A stretch of DNA of 64,000 nt from Hyphomicrobiales bacterium (GTDB lineage: Bacteria > Pseudomonadota > Alphaproteobacteria > Rhizobiales > Rhizobiaceae), in the NCBI GenBank assembly GCA_900465665.1, contig UBJO01000034.1:52429-116428 (forward strand). Direction: 5' to 3'. Shown here one piece after another: positions 56,101 to 63,457 of this stretch. How positions within the stretch are numbered: position 1 is the first letter of the stretch; every line of letters begins with the position of its first letter. The position numbers and the translations under genes were made by a program. The notes below the pieces were generated by a model. That model was not told where the DNA came from. It saw nothing but the letters and a program-made list of their open reading frames with translations, and searched no databases.

Positions 56101-56953
56101 CCACACGGCATTGGCCGGCGCGCAGATCGGTGCCGAACCAGGAGACGACGAGCGCCACGCGCTCGAGATTGGGGCAGAGCGCCATCAGCTCGTCGATCGA
56201 GATATCCCAATCGCTCGTGCCGCGCAGGCTGTTGCGGTTGAGAATGCGGGCGCTGCCGGCACCGAGGCTTTCCGAGACCTGCGCCAGCTGATAGCCATGC
56301 TCGGTGGCGCCGGGGATGATGCAGACGGCCTTGATCTCATTTTCCAGCTCGCCGACCGATCTTACGACCTCGAACTGCAGCAGCGGAATGCGGTTTCCAT
56401 AGGCATCGAGCGGCAGGCGCTCGAAGACGACATAGGCAAGCCCGCGATAAGCGGGCGCGTTGCCCGCCCCCTGCTTGGCCTCGATCAGCGGATCGGGCAG
56501 CTGCGTGTCATCGCCGCGATAGACGCGCATCTCGATCCTGGTCAGATCCAGTTCCTTGCCATCGGCCCAAACGCGCCTGACATGCCCGATCGGCCCTTCC
56601 GCCAGACCGACCGCGAGATTGGCGAAGTAGCGAAAGCTCTCGACGCGGGTGCCGCCGGTGGCCTTGCCGCCTTGCCGCTCGCTGGTCAACTCCTCCTCGA
56701 AACGTGTTGCCCAGATCAGCGTGCCGCCGACGCGGACGCTGCCGTAGACGCGGTTGATCGCCGTGCCTTCGTCGGCGCCTGGAATGCGGGCGCTCGACAG
56801 ATGCGCGCCGCGCACGGTGGAGCGGCCGTTGATCAGCGCGCGATCGACGACGCTTCCAGCCAGCGCGCCAGCCGCGCGGCCGATGATGGCGCCGACAGGA
56901 CCGAAGACGCTGCCGATTGCCGCGCCTGCGGCCTGGAAGAGGAGCGTTGCCAT
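53108..56953 (-). CDS. GTA host-specificity / TIM-barrel tail-tip protein (orfg15-like)
   Basis: This 1281-residue protein is the largest GTA tail component. The N-terminus has a Gly/Ala-rich membrane-like start (LLFQAAGAAIGSVFGPVGAIIGRAAG), as in phage tail tip proteins. A glycoside-hydrolase-like TIM barrel occupies about 430-730 (ITYGADWSEYFGYHP, WFTELGCGAVDKGANQPNVF), and a phage tail domain follows. In RcGTA this is the megatron/hub that touches the host surface. It abuts the peptidase gene without a gap. Confidence 0.9.
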   Translation of the reverse strand: MATLLFQAAGAAIGSVFGPVGAIIGRAAGALAGSVVDRALINGRSTVRGAHLSSARIPGADEGTAINRVYGSVRVGGTLIWATRFEEELTSERQGGKATGGTRVESFRYFANLAVGLAEGPIGHVRRVWADGKELDLTRIEMRVYRGDDTQLPDPLIEAKQGAGNAPAYRGLAYVVFERLPLDAYGNRIPLLQFEVVRSVGELENEIKAVCIIPGATEHGYQLAQVSESLGAGSARILNRNSLRGTSDWDISIDELMALCPNLERVALVVSWFGTDLRAGQCRVVPGVEVASRAEESTPWSVSGIARGAAHLVSRNNGGPAYGGTPDDASVLSAIADLKARGLKVYLYPFVMMDIRANNALADPYGGAHQASYPWRGRITCDPAPGRPASADRTAAARGQVQAFAGNAQAGDFTIAGGHVAYLGGEESYRRFVLHYAQLARLAGGVNGFLIGSELRGLTQLRDGGDAFPFVETLVRLAGDVRTLLPAAKITYGADWSEYFGYHPTDGSGDVYFHLDPLWASPDIDAVGIDNYMPLADWRDDDLASANPDGFRLADGRDALMAAISSGEGFDWYYADDDARKARQRSPITDGLAGKPWVFRYKDIAGWWANPHYERSGGAERAAPTAWIPSGKPIWFTELGCGAVDKGANQPNVFADPKSVESGAPYFSTGMRSDSMQRRFLEAHHLWWAGDDAPDGMVDPSHLFVWCWDARPFPAFPLATDVWSDGGNWRTGHWLNGRLGAGTLADIVAAVLRDHGFSDFDVSEVSGDLIGYVKGELGSARDLIEPLLQAFQIDAFEDAGLLRFRSRARASLPALPIETLVDSENEPLWQETRGHDSDFAAEAVMTFYNPDLDYEQASARSHRAGQATSRLIKQDLPAVVSEETALDAAEALLRDVRIARRSLRFSLAPGRLDVQPGDVVSLTDGPDGRFLVSRIEDGDARRIEARAFAPSSGGAPPAVTDGRNGGGTASNLFKPLVHLMDLPRFDGEAAASFARGAVFARPWRTVGLSSSATTEGYRGRAVLDRPATMGALVSALAPGVTGRFDWSQALIVDLAYGELSSAAEISVLNGANRLAVRSVGGVWEILSFLQAEEIAAGRWRLGGLLRGLAGTEDAMVSGIPEGAAVVLLDEAVKPLGLRSDEAGLSLNWIAEAAGSLAMAGPFVFAGGLRAATPLAPVHLRCRRTDADDALISWTRRGRDNADSWTGADIPLDEPFERYRVEVLDGADAVIRAVEVQTPEWTYPLADEVLDFGGRQASLAVTIRQLGERVPLGLPARAIFQT

Positions 56954-57388
56954 CTATCTCTCCGGAAAACGAAAGACGCCCGATATGCGCCGGCGCCAGC
57001 TCGGCACCAGCGGTGAAGTGACCACCGCCGCCTGCTCATAGGCATGGATGAACTGCCGCTCGCCCGACAGAATACCGGCATGCTTGGCGGCGAGCTGCGG
57101 GCGCCAGCGAAATAGGAGCACGTCACCCGGTCTTGCCTCGACAAGCGGCAGCGGCGGGCCGAAATGCCGGAGTGCGGCCTCCATCAGCCGATCCCCGCCG
57201 CCACGCTCCGCCCAATCGGGCGCATAGGGTGGCGGGCGCTCCGGCTCGGTGCCGTAAAGCTCACGCCAGATGCCCCGGATCAGCCCGAGACAATCGCAGC
57301 CGACGCCCTTGAGCGAGGCCTGATGCCTGTAGGGCGTGCCGATCCAGCCTTCGGCCAGGCGCAGCACTTCCGTTGAAATGTCGGTCAT
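56954..57388 (-). CDS. GTA NlpC/P60-type cell wall peptidase (orfg14-like)
   Basis: This 144-residue papain-like peptidase has the catalytic Cys in GVGCDCLGLIRG and the His in LAAKHAGILSG. It would cut peptide bonds in peptidoglycan during DNA delivery. ATG 57388 overlaps the preceding gene stop (ATGA). The frame stays open far upstream, but that part overlaps the DUF2163 gene in a different frame and is not used. Confidence 0.9.
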   Translation of the reverse strand: MTDISTEVLRLAEGWIGTPYRHQASLKGVGCDCLGLIRGIWRELYGTEPERPPPYAPDWAERGGGDRLMEAALRHFGPPLPLVEARPGDVLLFRWRPQLAAKHAGILSGERQFIHAYEQAAVVTSPLVPSWRRRISGVFRFPER

Positions 57389-58275
57389 TTGAACAGCGCG
57401 CTCCCGTCGTGAAGGGTCTCGCCATCGGCATAGGTGTAAGCGAAATCGGTGCCGGGGATGTGCGGGAAACCGCGAAAATTCAGGTGGTTGGCGAACTTCG
57501 TTCGGCAGGTCAAGAAGGCCTTGTCGCAACCAGCCGTGAGCAAGACGCGATCGCCCGCACTTGGGGTGGCCTCGAGCGGCAGCCAGAGGGTCACCTCCAG
57601 CAGACCGTCCTTCACCGCATGCGTCTCGATCTCCAACCGCTGGCCGTGATTGTGGCCATCGAGAAAACGGAGCACGCCGAAACGGAAGAAGCCGTCGGGC
57701 ACGGCTCTGATACCGGAGAGCAAAAGCCGGCTGGCATCCGCGACCGCGACCACCACGCCTTCGGCGCGCATCGCGGGTGCCGGGAGATCGATGCCGCATC
57801 TTTGATCGCCAAGCGTCGCGTCGCAGCGCCGGCCATAGACGCGGCCCTGTGGCTCGCCGAGGCGGCTGGCGAAGCTGCGCAGTTCCGCCTGGAACTGGCC
57901 GGCATCGCGCGTGACATCGCCGATCTCCTGCACCTTCAAGAGCATGTGCTGGCCGGGGTCCGCCCAGTTGACGAGATGCACCTCGACGCGGGCGCCGTCA
58001 TAGCGGCCGCGCGTTAGATCCTCCTCGGTGATCGCCGCGCTGGAGAAGCCACCGGCGACATCGCTGGTGGCGGCCGGCAATCCCGCCTCCGCTTCCGCCG
58101 CACTGGCGGAAAAGCCGCTCGCCGCCAGGAAGGTGGTGCCCGCGAATGTCAGGTCGTGATCGTGTTCGGTAAAGCCGAGCACGACGCCATCGCGGCGCGT
58201 CACCCGCCAGGCATGGCAGAGCGTCGTGGCGTCGCCTGCAAGATGCGCGGCGAGCCCGTCCGGAATATGCCTCAT
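57385..58275 (-). CDS. GTA DUF2163 baseplate/hub protein (orfg13-like)
   Basis: This 296-residue DUF2163 protein has LGFTEHDHDLTF at the N-terminus and cysteine-bearing YGRRCDATLGDQRCGIDL and TAGCDKAFLTCRTKF segments, typical of the hub that can bind an iron-sulfur centre. It overlaps both neighbours by 4 nt (ATGA), so translation is coupled. The role is assembly of the tail tip. Confidence 0.9.
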   Translation of the reverse strand: MRHIPDGLAAHLAGDATTLCHAWRVTRRDGVVLGFTEHDHDLTFAGTTFLAASGFSASAAEAEAGLPAATSDVAGGFSSAAITEEDLTRGRYDGARVEVHLVNWADPGQHMLLKVQEIGDVTRDAGQFQAELRSFASRLGEPQGRVYGRRCDATLGDQRCGIDLPAPAMRAEGVVVAVADASRLLLSGIRAVPDGFFRFGVLRFLDGHNHGQRLEIETHAVKDGLLEVTLWLPLEATPSAGDRVLLTAGCDKAFLTCRTKFANHLNFRGFPHIPGTDFAYTYADGETLHDGSALFK

Positions 58276-58913
58276 GGCATGATCTCCATCAGCGGAATGG
58301 TGGGAATGCGCCCGGCGTTGAAGGCCGAGAGGTTGACGTCGATGCGCCCGGTCGCAAAGCGCACCGGCACGTCGAACAGGAACCCGGCCGTCACCGGGGC
58401 ACCCTCTGGCGGAACGGCATCGGCCGCGAAGGTGACGATGCCGGTCGTGGGGTCGCACACGAAGGCGGACGACGGCTGCGGCACACCATCCACCGCGACG
58501 ACGACCGAGCCTTCGACCGGCTTGGCGATCCGCCGCGTGCTGCTGGCCCCGGCATCGCCATAGGTTTTCGCGAGCGGGAACGCGACAGTCACGCCGTTCC
58601 CGATGCCGATCGGCTGGTCGCCGGGTCCGATCTCGGCGCCCGGGCGGGTCGACGTGCAATCGATCGGATCTCGAAAACGGAAGCCATAGAGCTCGCCGCT
58701 ACGGGCCTCGAAGAATTCCAGCACCTCGTAGAGATCCGCCACCGAGCGCAGGCCGGAGCCCGCATCATAACTGCGGCGCGCGTCGCGCCAGCGGCTGTTG
58801 CGGCTTTCGCGGCCATTGGAGAGATTGACGATATCGGTGCGCCTGACCGGCCCGCCGCTCGTCGACAGCGACAGGCGGAGCGGAAAGCGCACCTCGTGGA
58901 AACCGGATGTCAT
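58272..58913 (-). CDS. GTA DUF2460 distal tail protein (orfg12-like)
   Basis: This 213-residue DUF2460 protein begins FHEVRFPLRLS and contains the conserved NRRW-like RNSRWRDARRSYDAG and FFEARSGELYGFRFRDP. In GTAs and HK97-like phages it forms the distal tail ring next to the hub. It overlaps the DUF2163 gene by 4 nt and follows the tape measure gene by 12 nt. Confidence 0.9.
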   Translation of the reverse strand: MTSGFHEVRFPLRLSLSTSGGPVRRTDIVNLSNGRESRNSRWRDARRSYDAGSGLRSVADLYEVLEFFEARSGELYGFRFRDPIDCTSTRPGAEIGPGDQPIGIGNGVTVAFPLAKTYGDAGASSTRRIAKPVEGSVVVAVDGVPQPSSAFVCDPTTGIVTFAADAVPPEGAPVTAGFLFDVPVRFATGRIDVNLSAFNAGRIPTIPLMEIMP

Positions 58914-58925
58914 CTACTCTAATCC

Positions 58926-59471
58926 TCACAGGTTGCGCTGGCCGCGCATTGCGGTGCGCGCCAGCATCGAGGAAATCTGCGCCTCGCTCTTTCGGAAGCT
59001 CTCGGCATCCGTCGCGGTAACGTTGAAGACGATCTGCGGTGCCGCCCCCGCCCCCGATGCGGCGACGCCGAGCGAACCGTCGGCACCGCGCCGCAGGGGC
59101 AGGATCGCCTCGCTGCCCGCCTCGCCCATCAGCCCCATGTCGCCGCCGAGAGGGAAATAGGTGGGCTGCGAGACCACACCGCCATCGGCGAAGGGAAGCA
59201 GCTTGCCGGCGCCACCGAACAGGCTGGAGGCGGCGCCCGAGAGCATCGTTTCCAGCGGCTTCAGCCCGGCCTGCAGCGCGATATCCGTCATCCGATTGGC
59301 CAGCCCGCGCAGCACGTCATCAAGTCCCTTGCCGCCCGAGACCGCGCTGCGCAGCGCCCCTGATAGCGCCGAGCCGAAGGAGCGCGAGCGCCCCTCCAGA
59401 TCGTCAAGCGCGCGCCGCAGCGTCGCCGCCTCGTCGGTCATGGCCGACAGGTCCGTCTGGTCATCGGTCAT
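58926..59471 (-). CDS. GTA tail tape measure protein (short, orfg11-like)
   Basis: This 181-residue protein has an N-terminal helical region (LRRALDDLEGRSRSFGSALSGAL), a hydrophobic middle (LSGAASSLFGGAGKLLPF) and the tape-measure C-terminal motif GGVVSQPTYFPLGGDMGLMGEAG. It is short compared with phage tape measures, consistent with the short GTA tail. Its start overlaps the end of the upstream chaperone reading frame by 11 nt. Confidence 0.85.
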   Translation of the reverse strand: MTDDQTDLSAMTDEAATLRRALDDLEGRSRSFGSALSGALRSAVSGGKGLDDVLRGLANRMTDIALQAGLKPLETMLSGAASSLFGGAGKLLPFADGGVVSQPTYFPLGGDMGLMGEAGSEAILPLRRGADGSLGVAASGAGAAPQIVFNVTATDAESFRKSEAQISSMLARTAMRGQRNL

Positions 59472-59706
59472 GGTCGTTCCTCGTTTCGTGTATCGCCCGG
59501 CTGTCCGGAAAGCGGGCCATCAGCCCGTCGAGATCGGCACGGGAGACGGCGGCACGCGGCGACGACAGCCCGCCGGCGGCGGCGTGAAACTCGACCGGCG
59601 TCATCGCCCAGAAGGATTGCGGGGGAAGCCGCAGCAGGCAGAGACCGACATGCAGAACCCGCGCCCAGGGGAAAGGCGTTGGCCCCGCACTGTCCGTCGT
59701 CCCGAT
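59461..59706 (-). CDS. GTA tail assembly chaperone T-part (rcc01693/orfg10.1-like), no canonical start codon
   Basis: This frame has the rcc01693 family core: PTPFPWARVLHVGL, LRLPPQSFWAMTPVEFHAA, ADLDGLMARFPD. It has no ATG, GTG or TTG between the preceding gene stop (59718) and the conserved region; the listed start uses an ATC. The frame is open upstream and is the -1 frame of the GTA g10-like gene. C-rich (CCCCC just before its stop) and TTTTCGGGGGA runs lie in the overlap. Production as a -1 frameshift fusion, as for lambda G-GT, is likely. Start uncertain. Confidence 0.65.
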   Translation of the reverse strand: MGTTDSAGPTPFPWARVLHVGLCLLRLPPQSFWAMTPVEFHAAAGGLSSPRAAVSRADLDGLMARFPDSRAIHETRNDHDR

Positions 59707-59717
59707 GCCCGCTGCGG

Positions 59718-60095
59718 CTAGAGGGGGCGCGCGGAGGCGTCCGCGCCATCCCCCGAAAACGTCGCCACCAGCAAATCGCCGACGATCGCGGCATAACCAC
59801 CGATGCCGCCCTCGATATCGGCCTCCGCCACATCCTCGTCGGAATAGAGATTGCCGCCGCCGCGCAGGCCGGCGCCGATGATGCGGATCATATCCGCCGC
59901 CTTCAGCCGGCCACCGGCGAAACGCTCGGCCAGCCCATTCAGGCTATCGACCGAAAACGCCGTCTCGAGCTCCGCCAGCGCCCCCAGCGTCAGGCACAAC
60001 ACCCGCCGCTCGCCGTCGATCTCAGCCTCAATCTCGCCGCGCCTGCGATTGGCCCTTCGCCCTGCCGCTTGTCCCACTGTCGTGCGGGCCGCCAT
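59718..60095 (-). CDS. GTA tail assembly protein, DUF3356-like (orfg10-like), probable G-part of a tail chaperone
   Basis: This 125-residue protein begins with a basic N-terminus, then EIDGERRVLCLTLGALAELETAF and GLAERFAGGRLKAADMIRII, typical of GTA g10/DUF3356 proteins. ATG 60095 overlaps the major tail gene stop (TGATG). It lies just before the tape measure gene with a second frame in -1 register, the position of G/GT chaperones. The stop TAG directly follows CCC CTC. Confidence 0.88.
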   Translation of the reverse strand: MAARTTVGQAAGRRANRRRGEIEAEIDGERRVLCLTLGALAELETAFSVDSLNGLAERFAGGRLKAADMIRIIGAGLRGGGNLYSDEDVAEADIEGGIGGYAAIVGDLLVATFSGDGADASARPL

Positions 60096-60502
60096 CACAG
60101 CGCCTCGAAGGTGATCGCGCCGGCCGATTCCAGCGCCAGCTCGAACATCACCTCGCCATTATACTGGCCGGAATATTCGAGCGCGCTAGCCTGGAACGGT
60201 CCAGTGGCGCTGCCGAAATCCGGCACGATGATCTGCCAGCTCAGGATCGAGGCGTTGAAGAAGGCGTTGCGCACCAGCTGGTCGGAAGCCGCGTCCTTGA
60301 AGATGCCTGAACCCGAAACCGAGGCTCGCTGCACGCCGGCGCCGCCCAAGAGCTCGCGCCAGCGCCCGGCGCTCTCGGCATCGGTCACATCCACCGTCTC
60401 GGCATTGAAGGACAGCCGCTTCGAGCGCAGCCCCGCCACCGTCTCATAATCCGTGCCGTTGAAAACCCTCAACAGCAGATCCTTGCCCTTCTGCGCCACC
60501 AT
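60095..60502 (-). CDS. GTA major tail protein, TP901-1 type (orfg9-like)
   Basis: This 135-residue protein begins MVAQKGKDLLLRVFNGTDYETVAGLRS, followed by the family segment FNAETVDVTDAESAGRWRELL and IIVPDFGSATGPFQ. It forms the stacked rings of the tail tube. ATG 60502 has AAGGGA 9 nt upstream. Normally its upstream neighbour is the tail terminator; here an MFS gene and a toxin-antitoxin pair intervene. Confidence 0.9.
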   Translation of the reverse strand: MVAQKGKDLLLRVFNGTDYETVAGLRSKRLSFNAETVDVTDAESAGRWRELLGGAGVQRASVSGSGIFKDAASDQLVRNAFFNASILSWQIIVPDFGSATGPFQASALEYSGQYNGEVMFELALESAGAITFEAL

Positions 60503-60630
60503 GGCCTCATCCCTTCCACGAAAAAAGGCGCCCCGATGGAACGCCCGCGATGTCATCGACTTGTCACTTTGAACCTGATGGCGAAGATGCTACGACCGCT
60601 TCGATCCCTTCCCTTCGCCGAAGTCACACC

Positions 60631-61845
60631 ATGCCCGGGCCTTTTCCCCTGCGTTCGACACAGTTGATTGCCGTGCTCACCGTGACGCAGCTCATCGGCT
60701 GGGGCACGACATTCGACATGCTCGGCGTCATGGGTCGGGTGATCGCGCCCGATCTCGGGCTGGCGAATGAAATCGTCTTCGGCGGCCTGACCGTGATGAT
60801 GGTCGTCCTCGCGCTCCTTGGCCCGACGATCGGCCGGCTGTTGCAGCGCCACGGCGCCGTGCCCGTGCTTGCCGCGTCATCCGTCACCTTCGCCGCCGGC
60901 CTTCTCATGCTGGCGGCGACACAGGGTATCGTGCTCTATACGATCTCCTGGATCGTCATCGGAATCGGCGGGGCGCTCGGCCTGACGACGCCGACCTATA
61001 CCGCCGTCGTCGAGCGCGAGGGTCTCAACGGCAAACGCGTCATCGCCATCCTGATGCTCTTCACCGGGCTCTCCAGCGCGCTGTTCTGGCCGATCCTCAG
61101 CCTGCTCGATGCCCAGTTCGGCTGGCGGACCACGTTCGTCATCTGCGCCGCGCTGCAATTGTGCGTCTGCCTGCCGCTCTATCTCTTCGGTCTGCCGCGT
61201 CCGGCAGCCACGCAAGAGGGATCCGCCGAGATGCATGCAGCACCGGTCGATCTTTCGCCCGACGATCGGCGCAAGGCCTTCCTGCTGCTCGCGGCGGCAA
61301 CGACGCTATCGAGCTTCGTGACCTTCGGGCTGGCGCCATCGCTGCTGGAGGTCCTGCGCCAATACGGCGCCGCGCCGATGCTTGCACTGCAGCTCGGCTC
61401 GGCGCGTGGGGTCATCGGCATAACGGCGCGCGGCATGGACATGCTGCTCGGCAAGCGCGGCAACCCGATCGTCAGCGCCATCGCCGGGATCGGCCTGATG
61501 GTGGCGAGCTTCGGATTGATCCTCATCGCCCCGCCCTCGACATCGCTGCTCGTCGGCTTCATCGTGATCTACAGCTTCGGCGCCGGCGTCATGGCCGTCG
61601 CCCGCGCGCTGCTGCCGCTGGCGCTGTTTTCGCCGCGCGAATACGGCCTGCAGGCCGCCCGCCTGTCGCTGCCGCAAAACATCGCCAACGCCGCCGCCCC
61701 CATCATCTTCACCGCCATCCTCGATCGCGCCGGCGCCGGCATGGTGATGGCCCTATGCTGCACGCTCGCCGCACTCGCCTTCGGCCTCGTGCTGATGCTG
61801 GCAAGCCTCATCCGCCGCGCGAAGCCGGTTGCTCAGGTCGCCTGA
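60631..61845 (+). CDS. MFS transporter lying within the GTA cluster
   Basis: This 404-residue permease has 12 predicted membrane helices (start LIAVLTVTQLIGWGTTFDMLGV). It runs opposite to the GTA genes, so read-through of the GTA operon would be antisense to it. ATG 60631 opens just before the first helix; upstream codons have no family features. The substrate is unknown. Its 3' end overlaps the convergent GNAT toxin gene by 13 nt. It is not a known GTA component. Confidence 0.82.
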   Translation: MPGPFPLRSTQLIAVLTVTQLIGWGTTFDMLGVMGRVIAPDLGLANEIVFGGLTVMMVVLALLGPTIGRLLQRHGAVPVLAASSVTFAAGLLMLAATQGIVLYTISWIVIGIGGALGLTTPTYTAVVEREGLNGKRVIAILMLFTGLSSALFWPILSLLDAQFGWRTTFVICAALQLCVCLPLYLFGLPRPAATQEGSAEMHAAPVDLSPDDRRKAFLLLAAATTLSSFVTFGLAPSLLEVLRQYGAAPMLALQLGSARGVIGITARGMDMLLGKRGNPIVSAIAGIGLMVASFGLILIAPPSTSLLVGFIVIYSFGAGVMAVARALLPLALFSPREYGLQAARLSLPQNIANAAAPIIFTAILDRAGAGMVMALCCTLAALAFGLVLMLASLIRRAKPVAQVA

Positions 61846-62339
61846 GCCAGCGAAGCCACGATGTCCTTCGTCGGCAAAAGCAGCGTGCGCTCGAGACCCT
61901 TGGCGGCGCGGAAGCCGAATTTCAGATAAAAGGCCTCCGCCTCGTCGTCCAGGGCATGAACCATGACGGCACGGAAGGCGACCGAGCGCGACGAAGAGAC
62001 GACGGACATCAGCGCGTGCTTCAGCAGCGCGCTTCCCAACCCCATATTCTGATGGCGGCGATCGACCGCAAGCCGTGCCAGCAGCGCAACCGGGATCTCG
62101 CCCGGCGCCCGATGTCCCTTGACCTGTCTCGGCGCGCTGTTGCGGCTGATCATGCCCGCGCACAGCGAGTGATAGCCGACGACGCGGTAATCCTCGGTCG
62201 CGATGACGACGGTCCGGGTATATTCCTGCTGCTGATTGTAAAGCGCCATGTCCTTCAGAAAGCCATCCAGCGCCGGCTTGCCGCTGTCGAAATCATCGAC
62301 CAGATGATGCTCGCCGAGAGGAACGGGCTTGCGAAACAT
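61833..62339 (-). CDS. GNAT-family toxin (TacT/AtaT-like)
   Basis: This 168-residue acetyltransferase has PLGEHHLVDDFDSGKPALDGFL at the N-terminus, typical of TacT toxins, the acetyl-CoA loop DRRHQNMGLGSALLKHAL and the C-terminal FYLKFGFRA. Relatives acetylate the amino group of charged tRNAs and block translation. It starts 3 nt after the DUF1778 antitoxin stop, forming a classical TacAT module. The toxin target here is not known. Confidence 0.85.
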   Translation of the reverse strand: MFRKPVPLGEHHLVDDFDSGKPALDGFLKDMALYNQQQEYTRTVVIATEDYRVVGYHSLCAGMISRNSAPRQVKGHRAPGEIPVALLARLAVDRRHQNMGLGSALLKHALMSVVSSSRSVAFRAVMVHALDDEAEAFYLKFGFRAAKGLERTLLLPTKDIVASLAQAT

Positions 62340-62342
62340 CCG

Positions 62343-62618
62343 TCAGTCGATCCATTCGGCGTTGGATTTGAACAGCGCGACGAGCCTATCGTTGGCCTTC
62401 GCCGGTTCGCCGAGAAGCCCCTCGACGGCATCGAAGACGGCCGCATCGACGCCGATGAAACGCTGATCGAGCAACTCCTTCTGCGCCGAATAAAACGCGG
62501 CCTCTGTCATGAATGCCGTGAGCGACTTGCCGCTGACAGCGGCCGCGCGCGCGATGATCTCGCGCGTCTCAGTATCGATGCGCAGGTTGATGGTTTCGCT
62601 TTTCTTGACGCCGGGCAT
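62343..62618 (-). CDS. DUF1778 ribbon-helix-helix antitoxin (TacA-like)
   Basis: This 91-residue protein has an N-terminal RHH domain (KSETINLRIDTETREIIARAA) and a C-terminal toxin-binding region. ATG 62618 begins at MPGVKKSE; the GTG or ATG further upstream lacks family features. It would neutralise the GNAT toxin and repress its own operon through the inverted repeat at 62666-62682. Confidence 0.87.
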   Translation of the reverse strand: MPGVKKSETINLRIDTETREIIARAAAVSGKSLTAFMTEAAFYSAQKELLDQRFIGVDAAVFDAVEGLLGEPAKANDRLVALFKSNAEWID

Positions 62619-62665
62619 GTCAGTCGCTCCGCATGCGGATTCATGAACTCGTATGGACAATGTCT

Positions 62666-62682
62666 ATACAGCAATACTGTAT
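62666..62682. promoter_or_regulatory. Candidate TacA operator ATACAG-N5-CTGTAT
   Basis: This perfect 6-bp inverted repeat lies 48 nt upstream of the DUF1778 gene, between it and the DUF3168 gene. A second small repeat (GACA-A-TGTC) lies at 62656-62664. Both are plausible sites for antitoxin autoregulation, implying a promoter separate from the GTA operon. Confidence 0.45.
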
Positions 62683-62702
62683 CGCCGTCCAGATTTGGGC
62701 TC

Positions 62703-63125
62703 TCAGCCGCCCGAAACCTCGACCGCCACCTCCGTCACCGCCCGGAACCGGATCTCGGCGACATGCAGCCTAGTCTTCTGTTCGCGCCGGGTGCGTGTCG
62801 AAAGATGCAGCAGGCCGACGAGATGGTGCGTTTCCAGCGAGAGCGGCGCGTCGTGCAGCAGCATGCGCAGGTGTTCGGCTATGGTCGCGGCCTCTTTACG
62901 GCCGCCGGCGTCAGTCCAGATTTCGAGCGTCAGCAAATGCTCGGCACCGGCTTCGGTCGCCGTGGAATAGTCGTTGCTTGCGAGATCGGCGACGATGATG
63001 GCGGGGAGTTTTCGGCCCGAGACTAGGCGGTCGCGCAGGCCTTCGGGGCCGATCATGGCCGAAAGTTCCGCATCGTCGGCAATGCGCGTCTGGATCGCCG
63101 TCAGCAGTTCATTGGCAGCGCTCAT
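62703..63125 (-). CDS. GTA DUF3168 tail terminator protein (orfg8-like)
   Basis: This 140-residue DUF3168 protein begins MSAANELLTAIQTRI and carries the conserved HLLTLEIWTDAGG and RTRREQKTRLHVAEIRFRAVTE. In GTAs and siphophages it caps the tail tube. It overlaps the head-tail adaptor gene by 4 nt. The next GTA gene (major tail) lies 2.2 kb downstream, beyond the MFS and toxin-antitoxin insertion. Confidence 0.88.
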   Translation of the reverse strand: MSAANELLTAIQTRIADDAELSAMIGPEGLRDRLVSGRKLPAIIVADLASNDYSTATEAGAEHLLTLEIWTDAGGRKEAATIAEHLRMLLHDAPLSLETHHLVGLLHLSTRTRREQKTRLHVAEIRFRAVTEVAVEVSGG

Positions 63126-63457
63126 TGGGCTTCCTCCTCGCACAGGCAAACGAGATAGTTGCCGCGATCATCAGGATCGCGCCAGGCGCGGATCGCGAAG
63201 GTGCGCGTGCCCTTGCGCAGCCGCATGCCGGCTTGGATATCGTGGCGAAAGCGCAGCCAGATGCGGTGGGTGAGCGTGAAGACATCGGCGCCCGCCTGTT
63301 CCTCGCGCAGTTCGCTCACCGGTTCGATGCGGGCCCAGAATGAGGCGATCTCGGCAAACGAGACGGTGGCGCCGCCCTGGCCATCCGAGGTTTCGACGGG
63401 CGCTTCCAGCGCCAGCCGCGCCGTCATCTGGCCGGGATCGAAGAAGACCGAGCGCAT
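63122..63457 (-). CDS. GTA head-tail adaptor / head closure protein (orfg7-like)
   Basis: This 111-residue protein has the adaptor features DGQGGATVSFAEIASFWARIEP and a C-terminal YLVCLCEEEAQ, as in SPP1 gp16-like head closure proteins. It overlaps the connector gene by 1 nt and the DUF3168 gene by 4 nt. It joins the portal ring to the tail. Confidence 0.87.
   Translation of the reverse strand: MRSVFFDPGQMTARLALEAPVETSDGQGGATVSFAEIASFWARIEPVSELREEQAGADVFTLTHRIWLRFRHDIQAGMRLRKGTRTFAIRAWRDPDDRGNYLVCLCEEEAQ

Noticed and set aside
57389..57799. Long extension of the NlpC/P60 frame
   Set aside because: Arg/Pro-rich shadow of the DUF2163 gene; the ATGA overlap at 57385-57388 gives the proper start.
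61161..63026. 621-codon plus-strand frame across the MFS, toxin-antitoxin and DUF3168 genes
   Set aside because: Arg-rich shadow frame; it contradicts well-supported genes on both strands.
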